Positions 54,701 through 62,524 of a DNA stretch of 63,868 bases are shown here, piece after piece. This DNA comes from Bacteroidales bacterium (GTDB lineage: Bacteria; Bacteroidota; Bacteroidia; Bacteroidales; UBA932). Under the pieces are notes generated by a model. It was not told where the DNA came from. It searched no databases and saw only the letters and a list, made by a program, of their open reading frames with translations. Numbering within the stretch: the stretch's first letter is position 1; each line of letters begins with the position of its first letter. A program made the position numbers and the translations under genes. The DNA lies in assembly GCA_017429205.1 (NCBI GenBank), contig JAFRPH010000049.1, positions 1-63,868 on the forward strand, read 5' to 3'.

Positions 54701-55856
54701 CCGTGGCGACCCACAGGTTCTGGCCGTCCTCATAGACGTCCGTGACGACGGTATTGTTCTCGCCCGGCATCCCGCGGGTGCTGAATCCCATGTAGGAGAA
54801 TCCGAAACGGGATTTTGGCGCCACCAGGACGCCGGTCTGGTACAGGCCCAGCCAAAGGTTCCCTTCGGAGTCCCGGAGGCTGGAAGTGGCTTTCCAGTTG
54901 CCGGTTTCCTGCCGGATGGACGAGACGAGCGCGGTCCGGACTTCCTCCGTTTCCGTGTCGAAATGGAGCAGGCCGCCGTCCTCGTTCCCCACGAGGAACA
55001 GGCGCTCTTCCCCCGAGGCGGTCTGCGAGTCGAAGATGACGGATGCGCCGACGGTCGTGGCCGCCCGCCGCCCGGAAGCCTTCCGGATGAGGCCGGAGCC
55101 GGCCTTGAGCAGCAGCAGGCCTTCCGTGCTTCCTAGCAGGATGTCGCCCGTGACCGGGTCTTCGGCCATGTCGTTGACGCGGAGCAGGTCGCCGGCCTTC
55201 TGCAGCTCCGGGCTCCATGCCAGCCCTTTCGCAGGCTCCAGGGTGATGGCGTCCAGGACGACGGGCTTGCTGTCGCCCGGGAGGATCCACAGCCGTCCGG
55301 AAGCGTCCAGGAACAGGGTATGGATGTAATCCGTGTGCAGGGTCCGGTTGACGGTTTCGCGTTTCTCGGGAAGTTCTTGCCGGGTTTCACTGTCGATGAC
55401 GAACACGCCAGCGCCACCCGTGCCCACGATCAGGGTTCCCGCGGCTGGAACCTCTAGGAGCCGTCCGATATAAGGATTCACCGGCGTATCCGGGTTCCGG
55501 TGCAGGTCGAAGTGCGTGAAGGAGGAGTATTCGGAATCCAGGATGTCCAGGCCGGCGGCCGTCCCGATCCACTTCGTGCCCCGGCCGTCTTCGACCATGT
55601 CGATGACGGAGGAGCTGGACAGGCAGTTCGCGCTCTCCCGGTCGTGCTGGTAGGTCTCGAACCGGAGTCCGTCGAAGCGGACCAGTCCGCCTTCCGTGCA
55701 GATCCATATATAATCGGTGCGGTCCTGGTAGATCCGGTTCACCTGCGAGTTGGGAAGGCCTAATTCCGGCAGGTACAGGCGGGCGTTCTGGCCCGCCGCC
55801 GGAAGGAAAGCGCCCAGAAGGAGCGCGGCCGGAAGCAAAAATCGTTTCATCTTCAT
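51726..55856 (-). CDS. Hybrid two-component system regulator (HTCS)
   Basis: 1376 residues. One polypeptide holds, in order: a signal peptide (about 1-25); a periplasmic two-component-regulator propeller region (about 25-700; repeats such as YIWICTEGGLVRFDGL and SIWFGTEEGLFQWN); a Y_Y_Y domain (about 700-790); one transmembrane helix (WAVYAAILAGIILLLVHFF, about 800-820); HisKA (LTHEIRTPLN, His846); HATPase (NILSNAFKHTPDGG, GSGVGLNL); a receiver domain (VVTDLVMPG, Asp1163); and an AraC-type HTH at the C-terminus (VSEVAYRVGFSSHSYFSNAF). It senses oligosaccharide in the periplasm and activates the PUL. It is divergent from susC and probably controls the xylan genes on both sides. ATG 55850 is an alternative start. 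Confidence 0.96.
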   Translation of the reverse strand: MKMKRFLLPAALLLGAFLPAAGQNARLYLPELGLPNSQVNRIYQDRTDYIWICTEGGLVRFDGLRFETYQHDRESANCLSSSSVIDMVEDGRGTKWIGTAAGLDILDSEYSSFTHFDLHRNPDTPVNPYIGRLLEVPAAGTLIVGTGGAGVFVIDSETRQELPEKRETVNRTLHTDYIHTLFLDASGRLWILPGDSKPVVLDAITLEPAKGLAWSPELQKAGDLLRVNDMAEDPVTGDILLGSTEGLLLLKAGSGLIRKASGRRAATTVGASVIFDSQTASGEERLFLVGNEDGGLLHFDTETEEVRTALVSSIRQETGNWKATSSLRDSEGNLWLGLYQTGVLVAPKSRFGFSYMGFSTRGMPGENNTVVTDVYEDGQNLWVATDGGGLFCRPAAGGRKRQAERVFTRDNSALNNNAILTVTGDRYGTIWLGTYLGGLYYIEGGTTLKPYPYADQVGTDRIRTLVYDPARDLLYVGTSGAGLSVIDAKTRKPVARQVDEDYRWISALHLDATGRLWVGSYNGPFCYDPSLDRIIPFSGTAGNDLPPRIYDICSSADGSIWFGTEEGLFQWNETSRELRRYTTQDGLSNNVVRAILSADGGDMWVSTSSGLNRLSPRTGKVTVFQSYDGLQGNEFRTGCAFKAPSGRLYFGGNGGLTSFSPLMVDSGGDRMPQVALARLTMLDQPVVYDPAKGNNNLIDKHISEATRIRIPRGVDMFSLEFSVPEYTNPQRLRFDYRLAGFESDWKTAPSLLRMATYTNVRPGRYRFEVKAYFDGSPEVFSERSVDLRVEAPWFLTGWAWAVYAAILAGIILLLVHFFRERRRQFLEKKDAELKELRLGLFTNLTHEIRTPLNLVMAPLGAIREAEEDPVRKDTYNLMYRNCLRINRIVNQLMDLRKIDAGQMQLFFRETDIVYFIRDIMQSFGKLAESKRVDFSLTSAHPEETLWIDQGNFDKIVYNILSNAFKHTPDGGRISVDVSAPTPNHGELQADVKEYVQVRIFNSGSRIEEAWISHVFDRFVQVNPHDANSGSGVGLNLTKMLVELHHGHIFAENEDDGVVFRVLVPAGKDHLTEQELSYTSHHKDLYIKPPSAQEHEDQTFTQEEAPADKAARARKSVVVVDDDDDTREYLRNLLRNRYNVTACSDAKSAWDAVSGTLPDAVVTDLVMPGESGSDLCARIRANDATRHIPVLILTGQNGVEEQQDASDSGADKFLSKPISVELLLSSIAQVISSREAVKEKFGVAMNYDYTGIKMGSADDKLLHRIVESIQNHLDDPDYGVASLCEDVGISRVHLNRKLKAFGKDSPGVLIKTFRMKQAAYLLANNKVNVSEVAYRVGFSSHSYFSNAFREYFGMSPREFVTRIQENPDDDSLKQMFK

Positions 55857-55873
55857 TTTTGGCTCATCTGTTA

Positions 55874-55881
55874 CAAAAATA
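55874..55881 (-). promoter_or_regulatory. -7 promoter box for the HTCS gene
   Basis: Minus-strand TATTTTTG followed by TAAC is a full match, 18 bases upstream of the ATG at 55856. Confidence 0.7.
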
Positions 55882-55942
55882 CAAATTCTTTTTGTCTCGC
55901 AAGAGCCATGGTTCAAAAACGACAACTATTGTTACATCCCTC

Positions 55943-55969
55943 GGTTTCAATCGTTTGTAAAGATGATAC
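55943..55969. promoter_or_regulatory. Candidate HTCS site upstream of susC (PUL2)
   Basis: GGTTTCAATCGTTTGTAAAG followed by ATGATAC matches 21 of 27 bases with 51678-51704 upstream of GH115. It runs up to the -7 box at 55967. Confidence 0.45.
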
Positions 55970-55974
55970 ATTTG
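55967..55974 (+). promoter_or_regulatory. -7 promoter box for PUL2 susC
   Basis: TACATTTG followed by C is a full match, 51 bases before the ATG at 56025. Confidence 0.7.
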
Positions 55975-56024
55975 CAAAAACGCAAACCGACAACCAAATC
56001 AATCAACTTTTAATTTTTTTCACT

Positions 56025-59000
56025 ATGCGATTTAACCTAAAGAAAACGCTTGCATTCGTGGCAGCCGGCCTGATGCTCCCGCTCTTCGCCCTGGCGCAGA
56101 ACGTCCGCATCAGCGGTACGGTCACGGACCAGAGCGGTGCGCCTGTCCCGGGCGCGGCCGTGATGGTCGTGGATTCTTCCAACGGCGCCGTCACGGGCGT
56201 CGATGGTACGTATTCCCTCCAGGCGGGATCCTCCGCAATTCTCGAGGTCTCCTGCATGGGCTACACCACCATCCGCGTTCCCGTCCAGGGCCGCAGCCGG
56301 ATCGACATCGTCCTCGAAGATGATGCCGAGCAGCTCGAAGCCACGGTCGTCATCGGTTACGGTACGGCCCGCCGCCAGGATGTGACCGGTTCCATCGTGT
56401 CCATGGGCGGCAACGACTTGCGCCAGGTTCCGGCCAATGACGTCTCCTATGCCCTGATGGGCCGTGTCGCCGGCGTGGATATGCAGTCCACCTCTTCCCG
56501 ACCGGGCGAGTCCGCTACCATCCGTATCCGCGGCGAGCGTTCCCTCTCCGCGTCGAACGACCCGCTCATCGTGCTGGACGGCATTCCTTTCATGGGAAGC
56601 CTGACGGAAATCTCCACCAATGACATCAAGAGCATCGACATTCTCAAGGATGCCGCGTCCACGGCCATCTACGGTTCCCGCGGCGCCAATGGTGTCATCC
56701 TGATCAGTACCTATAAGGGAACGGTCGGCCAGGCCCCGGTGGTGTCCTTCAACTCCTATGCGTCCCTGAAGACTCCGATCAAGTATCCGATGATGACCGG
56801 CGCGAAATACGTCCGTCTCCGTCAGATGGCCGGGAAGTATGCGAACTCCCTCGACGAATCGGACAATACGGTCACGGACTGGCAGGACATGGTGCTCCAG
56901 AACGGTTACACCCAGAACTACGAGGTGAGCGTCGCCGGTGGCACCAAGGGCGGCAGCTACCGCTTCGGCACCTCTTATTTCAAGGATCACGCGACCCTGC
57001 CCACGCAGGCGTACAGCCGCATCTCGCTGAACGGCAGCATCGACCAGAAGATCGGCAGATACTTCCAGGTCGGGTTCTCCACCCGGACCCAGTACGGCGC
57101 CAATACCGGTAACCAGGTCGGCCTGAACCTCCAGCTCTCCTCGCTCGTCAACCCTTACAACGAGGACGGTTCCCTGAAGTACCGCGTCAACATGCCGATC
57201 GACGCCAACTGGTACATCATGGACCGCGACCGGATCGAGCAGCTGACCGCCGCCGGTATCTACAACAGCGAGTCCAACACGGTCAGTACCTATAACAACG
57301 GTTTCCTCAAATTCAACTTCCCGTGGATCGAAGGCCTCGCCTATAAGATCAGCGTCGGCCTGAACTACCGCCGCAGCCGCGGAGGCTCCTTCACGGGTCA
57401 GGGTGTCGGCGAATCGACTGAAACGTCTCCGAACTCCGCCTCCTGGTCCTTCAGCGAGAGCTCCAACTGGACCGTCGAGAACCTGCTGAGCTACGACCGC
57501 CTGTTCGCCAACAAGCACCGGGTCAACTTCGTGGCCCTCTATTCCGCCGAGCAGACCACTTCCAACGGCCAGAGCCTCAACGGCAAGAACATCCCGAACG
57601 AACTCTTCCAGTACTACAACATCGGCTCAGCCCTGGCCTCCGACATCAAGGTCAACCCGGGCAGCTACACGCAGTTCGGCCTGATTTCCTATATGGCCCG
57701 TCTGATGTACACCTTTGACGACCGTTATATGATCTCCGCGGCCGTCCGTTCGGACGCCTCCTCCCGCCTGGCTCCCGGCCACCAGTGGCACACCTATCCG
57801 GCCGTTTCCGTCGGTTGGAACATCCACAACGAGCCTTTCATGGCGGGTACCCGCGGCTGGCTCGACGAGTTGAAGCTCCGCGTCGGCTACGGCGTGACTT
57901 CCAACCAGGCCGTGTCGCCGTATTCCACGCTGGGTTCCCTGTCCACCAAGGTGTATAATTTCAACGAGGAGAAATACGCCACCGGCTACTATGTCTCTTC
58001 GCTTCCCAACACCGAACTCGGCTGGGAGTACTCCAACACCTGGAACTTCGGTCTGGACTATTCCTTCTTCAAGGGCCGTCTCCGCGGTACCTTCGAGTAC
58101 TATCGCGTCGACACCAAGGACATCCTGCTCAGCCTGAGCCTGCCCGCTTCGGCCGGCGTTTCCCGCACCACCGCCAACATCGGCGCCACGCGGAACCGGG
58201 GTGTTGAATTCACGGTCAACGGCACCCTCATCGAACGCGGTGACTGGCGTTGGGAAGCCGGCCTGAACATCTACGCCAACCGGAACAAGCTTGTCGCCCT
58301 CGCGGACGGCACGACCGAAGACAAGGGCAACCGCTGGTTCGTCGGCTATCCTCTCCAGTGCATCTATGACTATGAATATGACGGCCTCTGGCAGGAGGGT
58401 GATCCGTACATGGACATCCTCGAGCCCAGCAATGTGGATGCGGTCACCGGTTACAAGGGATCGCTCGGTATGATCAAGGTCAAGTACCATGGCGACTACA
58501 ATGCCGACGGGTCCCCGACCCGCGCCATCAACTCCAACGACCAGGTCCCGTACAGCGCCGAGGCCCTTTTCATGGGTGGCTTCAACACCCGCGTCGCGTG
58601 GAAGAATCTCGACCTGACCGTCATCGGCGACTTCCAGGCCGGCGGTATCTTCACGTCCTCGCTGCACACCGGCTATGACAATCTGATGAGCGGCCGCCGC
58701 GGCCAGATCGATGTCGATTACTGGACGCCGGAGAAGCCGAACGTCAAATACCCGCGCCCGGGCTCCACGATCGTCACCGACTCGCCCAAGTACGCGTCCC
58801 TGATGGGTATGTTCGACGGCACTTACGCCAAGATCCAGACCATCACGCTCGGTTACACCATGCACCGCCTGCCTGTGTTCAGGAAGATGGGTGTCAGCAA
58901 TCTCCGGGTCTATTTCACCGCCCAGAATCCTTTTGTGATCTACTCCGCTTTCACCGCCGAAACCGGTCTCATCCACCAGGGTAACGCTCGTTCCGGCCGT

Positions 59001-59069
59001 ATGGCGAGCTTCTCCAACAGCACTCCGCAGACGCACAACTATCTGCTCGGTATCAATTTGACTTTCTAA
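56025..59069 (+). CDS. SusC-family TonB-dependent outer membrane transporter (PUL2)
   Basis: 1014 residues. The signal peptide MRFNLKKTLAFVAAGLMLPL runs to FALAQ. The N-terminal carboxypeptidase-like domain is NVRISGTVTDQSGAPVPGAAV. The plug contains VVIGYGTARRQDVTGSIVSM, IRGERSLSASNDPLIVLDGI and ILKDAASTAIYGSRGANGVI. The barrel ends LLGINLTF. No STN domain is present. The start at 56025 follows the promoter; the open frame upstream to 55908 crosses it and is not coding. It is paired with susD (12 bases apart) and divergent from the HTCS. Xylo-oligosaccharide import is inferred from the flanking GH10, GH115 and GH43. Confidence 0.96.
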   Translation: MRFNLKKTLAFVAAGLMLPLFALAQNVRISGTVTDQSGAPVPGAAVMVVDSSNGAVTGVDGTYSLQAGSSAILEVSCMGYTTIRVPVQGRSRIDIVLEDDAEQLEATVVIGYGTARRQDVTGSIVSMGGNDLRQVPANDVSYALMGRVAGVDMQSTSSRPGESATIRIRGERSLSASNDPLIVLDGIPFMGSLTEISTNDIKSIDILKDAASTAIYGSRGANGVILISTYKGTVGQAPVVSFNSYASLKTPIKYPMMTGAKYVRLRQMAGKYANSLDESDNTVTDWQDMVLQNGYTQNYEVSVAGGTKGGSYRFGTSYFKDHATLPTQAYSRISLNGSIDQKIGRYFQVGFSTRTQYGANTGNQVGLNLQLSSLVNPYNEDGSLKYRVNMPIDANWYIMDRDRIEQLTAAGIYNSESNTVSTYNNGFLKFNFPWIEGLAYKISVGLNYRRSRGGSFTGQGVGESTETSPNSASWSFSESSNWTVENLLSYDRLFANKHRVNFVALYSAEQTTSNGQSLNGKNIPNELFQYYNIGSALASDIKVNPGSYTQFGLISYMARLMYTFDDRYMISAAVRSDASSRLAPGHQWHTYPAVSVGWNIHNEPFMAGTRGWLDELKLRVGYGVTSNQAVSPYSTLGSLSTKVYNFNEEKYATGYYVSSLPNTELGWEYSNTWNFGLDYSFFKGRLRGTFEYYRVDTKDILLSLSLPASAGVSRTTANIGATRNRGVEFTVNGTLIERGDWRWEAGLNIYANRNKLVALADGTTEDKGNRWFVGYPLQCIYDYEYDGLWQEGDPYMDILEPSNVDAVTGYKGSLGMIKVKYHGDYNADGSPTRAINSNDQVPYSAEALFMGGFNTRVAWKNLDLTVIGDFQAGGIFTSSLHTGYDNLMSGRRGQIDVDYWTPEKPNVKYPRPGSTIVTDSPKYASLMGMFDGTYAKIQTITLGYTMHRLPVFRKMGVSNLRVYFTAQNPFVIYSAFTAETGLIHQGNARSGRMASFSNSTPQTHNYLLGINLTF

Positions 59070-59081
59070 CAGCGCAACGAT

Positions 59082-61001
59082 ATGAAAAAGATATTCAACT
59101 TCATGTTGGTTCTCGGCGGTATGCTGGTCCTGGCCGCTTCCTGCAACAAGATTCTTGAGGAGCATCCGAAGACCATCTTCACGCCCGGATATTTCAGCAC
59201 GCCCGCCGGCGTGGAAGGCGGCCTGACCGCCCTGTATTCCCATCTGCGCGATGTGTACGGCGATCCGTACACCTGGTCCGACCTCGAGGCGGCCACCGAC
59301 GAAACCACGTTCTCGAACAGCGGTTTCCGGGGCAACGACTTCTCCACCGGCGCTCATGTGACGGCCGACAACTGCCCGAAATCCGGCTTCTGGAATTTCA
59401 CCTATATCAATACCGCCAACGGCATCATCGAGAATGCGACGGCGGCCGGCATGGCGGAATCCCTGATTGCGGAGGCCCGTTTCTTCCGTGCCTTCTACTA
59501 TTTCGACCTGGTCCGCATCTTCGGAGGCGTGCCGCTCGACCTGGGCTCCGGCGAACTGGCTTTCAATACCAGCGCCGTCCGCGTCTCGACCCGCAACTCC
59601 GTCGAGGAAGTGTACAAGAAGTGCATCTTCCCGGATCTGGAGTACGCCCTGGAGAACATCCCTGACAAGCCCCGTATCGGCGGCGCCCTGTCCAAGACGG
59701 CCGTGCGCATTCTCCTGTCCCGCGCCTACCTGACATATGCCTGGTGGCTGGAGAACCCGAAGGGACTTCCCACCTATCCCGAATGCACCCGCAACGCCGG
59801 TGATGCAAGGACCTACTTCCAGAAGGCGTATGACCTGGCCGTCCAGGGCATCGAGAACCCCGGTCCGTACGGCCTGGAATCCTCCTTCTACAAAGTGTCC
59901 CTCGGCTCCAACGACTATAACAAGGAGCAGGTCTTCTACTCCGACCGTACCGAAAAGTCCGAGCAGTACAACGGCGCTCCTGTCACCGGCTGGGACCAGG
60001 GAACGAACTTCGTCTGCTGGTTCCACCAGTGGAACTATTCTGCCGCGACGGTCAACGACAATACCGGCAAAGCCACGACCCCGATCCAGCGTACCGACAG
60101 CCAGTTCCTGGGTCGTCCCTGGACGCGTCTGGCACCTACGCACGAAGCGCTGCATACCTTTACGGACATTGACAAGGACTCCCGTTTCGACGGCACCTTC
60201 ACCTGGATTTTCCGCACCAACTGGGACCAGTTCGGCGCCGATACCGAATGGGTGGTGGGCCCGCACGGCAACCACATCGGCGTCAAGGAGCCTCTCCTGG
60301 TCTTCCTTCCGTATGTGGATGAGTCGGTGACGTATCCCACTAACTTGACAGGTAATCTCGTCTCCCAGGGCTTCGGCGCCAAGGAGGGCGTGGACTCCTA
60401 TGTCATCGACCTGCGCGGCATCAACCGCTTCACCTATCCGGGTCTTTGGAAACAGGGACCATACCGCACCAACACGGGCTCTCCTGCCGGCGCCGGTGAA
60501 GCGAATGTGGGCAGCACGCGTCCGTACATCATCTACAAGTTCTCCGAACTGTACTTCATCGCCGCGGAAGCCCAGGTGAAGGGCGCCACCGCCAAGGCGG
60601 GCAAGTCGGCCTACGACCTGATCAATGTGATCCGTTCGCGCGCCGGCAAGTGGGAATTCAAGAACAACGAGCAGGAGAAGTACAGCGCTGACTTCAGCGC
60701 CGAGCTGACGGCGAAGACTCCGAATCCCGTGACCATCGACTTCCTCCTGGATGAGATGCTTCGCGAATACTACGGCGAGGGCAAGCGCTGGTTCGACCTG
60801 GCGCGCACCCAGCAGTGGCTCGAGCGTGCGCTGAACTACACGATCACGGAGACGACGACCTCGCACACGCCCGTCACGCTCACCCGCGACATCATCGAGC
60901 TCAACTACATGAACCCGATTCCGCAGGGCCAGATCAACGCCATGCAGATGTCGGAAGAAGAGAAGAAGGCGTACCAGACGCCCGGTTACTGGCTTGAATA
61001 A
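59082..61001 (+). CDS. SusD-family glycan-binding lipoprotein (PUL2)
   Basis: 639 residues, longer than the PUL1 SusD. The signal MKKIFNFMLVLGGMLVLAAS is followed by the lipid-anchor cysteine at residue 21. The SusD fold shows AEARFFRAFYYFDLVRIFGGVPLDLG and, near the C-terminus, YKFSELYFIAAEAQVKGATA, INVIRSRAGKW and the (D/E)EMLREYYGEGKRWFDLARTQQW motif. It is 12 bases after susC and followed by a terminator. No SusE/F-like binding protein or extra hydrolase follows, so this operon is a bare susCD pair. Confidence 0.96.
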   Translation: MKKIFNFMLVLGGMLVLAASCNKILEEHPKTIFTPGYFSTPAGVEGGLTALYSHLRDVYGDPYTWSDLEAATDETTFSNSGFRGNDFSTGAHVTADNCPKSGFWNFTYINTANGIIENATAAGMAESLIAEARFFRAFYYFDLVRIFGGVPLDLGSGELAFNTSAVRVSTRNSVEEVYKKCIFPDLEYALENIPDKPRIGGALSKTAVRILLSRAYLTYAWWLENPKGLPTYPECTRNAGDARTYFQKAYDLAVQGIENPGPYGLESSFYKVSLGSNDYNKEQVFYSDRTEKSEQYNGAPVTGWDQGTNFVCWFHQWNYSAATVNDNTGKATTPIQRTDSQFLGRPWTRLAPTHEALHTFTDIDKDSRFDGTFTWIFRTNWDQFGADTEWVVGPHGNHIGVKEPLLVFLPYVDESVTYPTNLTGNLVSQGFGAKEGVDSYVIDLRGINRFTYPGLWKQGPYRTNTGSPAGAGEANVGSTRPYIIYKFSELYFIAAEAQVKGATAKAGKSAYDLINVIRSRAGKWEFKNNEQEKYSADFSAELTAKTPNPVTIDFLLDEMLREYYGEGKRWFDLARTQQWLERALNYTITETTTSHTPVTLTRDIIELNYMNPIPQGQINAMQMSEEEKKAYQTPGYWLE

Positions 61002-61040
61002 CACGGCAGTGGTTGGTTAGAATACTTTATGGTTGGGATG

Positions 61041-61076
61041 AAGGGGCGACCTGACGAGGCCGCCCCTTCTGCTTTT
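61041..61076 (+). terminator. Terminator of PUL2 susCD
   Basis: An 8-bp stem (AAGGGGCG with CGCCCCTT) has a 12-nt loop, followed by CTGCTTTT, 40 bases after the stop. Confidence 0.75.
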
Positions 61077-61096
61077 GAGAACTGCGAAATAATGCG

Positions 61097-61104
61097 CATA
61101 TTTG
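61097..61104 (+). promoter_or_regulatory. -7-like box, predicting a leaderless mRNA for the gene at 61109
   Basis: CATATTTG has one mismatch to TAnnTTTG and ends 4 bases before the ATG at 61109. Confidence 0.5.
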
Positions 61105-61108
61105 CATA

Positions 61109-62521
61109 ATGCATACAAAAGAGTCACCGTTCCGTACCGGCCTCGTGGCCGCCGTCCTGGCTTTCCTGGGATCGTGGTCCTTTTTCCTGTTCGCCTACCC
61201 GTATCACCTGATGCGCCGCGAGCAGCAGAACCTGTTCCTCTTCGATGGTGTCCATATCCGCGAAACTTACCGGGGAATGGGCTTTCTGGGGCGTTTCGTG
61301 AGTGATTTCCTGGAGCAGTTCTTCCTGGCCGCCGTTCCGGCGTCGCTGATCGTGGCCCTGCTGCTGACGGGAATCGGCGTGGTGGTGTTCCGGATCTGCC
61401 GGCATTTCCTGGGAAAGTGGCCGTCCCTGGGCATTGGGGCGCTCTTTTTCATCTGGTCCTTCCTGCGGGAAACGGGGAATCTTTACCTGACCCGTTATAC
61501 GGTGGCCACGCTGGCGCTTCTTTCCCTGGTCTTGCTGGCGCTGCAGTTCAAGAAAGCCTGGCTCAAGCCGATGGCGGCCGTGCTGCTGGTCGGCTGCGGG
61601 ATCTGGGCCTTCGGGTCTCCGGTCCATAAGGTATACGGCAAAGCCTGGAGCGTACCCCAGTTCAAATACGAACGGGTGCTCGGGCTGGATACGGAAGCGT
61701 GTCGGGAGCACTGGGACAAGGTCCTGCAGTTGTCGAAGGTGGACTTGTACACGGAAGAGGCCAGCTATTGCTACAATCTGGCCCTTGCGATGAAAGGGCG
61801 CCTGGGCGACGATCTTTTCGACCATTCGCAAAACCATCATTATTCGCTCTTGTTCCCGGCCTCCTCGGATCAGACGGTCATGACCAACGCCATGGCGGGA
61901 GAAGCCTGGTTCCAGCTGGGCGACATGACGGTGGCGGAACAGAGCGCCATCACCTCGCTCCAGGCGTCGCCCAAGCACACCGGCGCGCGTTATCTGGTGC
62001 GCCTGGCCCGCGTGAACCTGATTTCAGGGGAGGATGGCGCGGCGATGAAATACCTGACCATCCTCCGCAAGACGCTCTTTTACGGGAGGTGGGCGCGGAG
62101 CATGATGCCCGGCCGCCAGGACGAGGCCGTGCGCGTGCAATTGTCCGACGCGCATGCCAGGCTGGCGCGGAAGGACATCGTCCACCAGCTGGACCGTCCC
62201 CGGGAACAGCTGCTCGGGCTGCTGGAGGCCGATCCGACGAATGCGGCCGCCCGGAATTACCTGCTCTGCTACGACCTGCTGACCTATGACCTGGACGCTT
62301 TCATGCAGGATTTCACCCCGGATATGATCAAGGGCCGTCTCTATCAGGAAGCCGTTCTCCTCTGGCTCACCCTGCAGGGCCGGCTGACGCCGGACGAAAT
62401 CGCCCGTTACGGGATGGATCTCTCGGTTTCCGACCGGATGAACCGCTTCGGCCTGAATCCCTCCGCATTTAAAAACACCTACTGGTACTACTACCTGAAA
62501 GCGATGAACAAGCAGCAATAA
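61109..62521 (+). CDS. Polytopic membrane protein with C-terminal helical-repeat region (DUF6057-like)
   Basis: 470 residues. The N-terminal third has about five hydrophobic segments (LVAAVLAFLGSWSFFLFAY; LAAVPASLIVALLLTGIGVVVF; LGIGALFFIWSFL; VATLALLSLVLLALQF; MAAVLLVGCGIWAFG). Residues about 180-470 are soluble and TPR-like (AMAGEAWFQLGDMTVAEQSA, LLGLLEADPTNAAARNYLLC). I recall similar proteins as DUF6057 in Bacteroidales; the assignment is from memory. The next gene, encoding a CxxCH lipoprotein, starts 3 bases after its stop, so the two are probably a functional pair. Function unknown. Confidence 0.87.
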   Translation: MHTKESPFRTGLVAAVLAFLGSWSFFLFAYPYHLMRREQQNLFLFDGVHIRETYRGMGFLGRFVSDFLEQFFLAAVPASLIVALLLTGIGVVVFRICRHFLGKWPSLGIGALFFIWSFLRETGNLYLTRYTVATLALLSLVLLALQFKKAWLKPMAAVLLVGCGIWAFGSPVHKVYGKAWSVPQFKYERVLGLDTEACREHWDKVLQLSKVDLYTEEASYCYNLALAMKGRLGDDLFDHSQNHHYSLLFPASSDQTVMTNAMAGEAWFQLGDMTVAEQSAITSLQASPKHTGARYLVRLARVNLISGEDGAAMKYLTILRKTLFYGRWARSMMPGRQDEAVRVQLSDAHARLARKDIVHQLDRPREQLLGLLEADPTNAAARNYLLCYDLLTYDLDAFMQDFTPDMIKGRLYQEAVLLWLTLQGRLTPDEIARYGMDLSVSDRMNRFGLNPSAFKNTYWYYYLKAMNKQQ

Positions 62522-62524
62522 CCC

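Noticed and set aside
57627..61004. A 1125-codon open frame antisense to susC and susD of PUL2
   Set aside because: Same codon-bias effect; the sense genes carry full family signatures.
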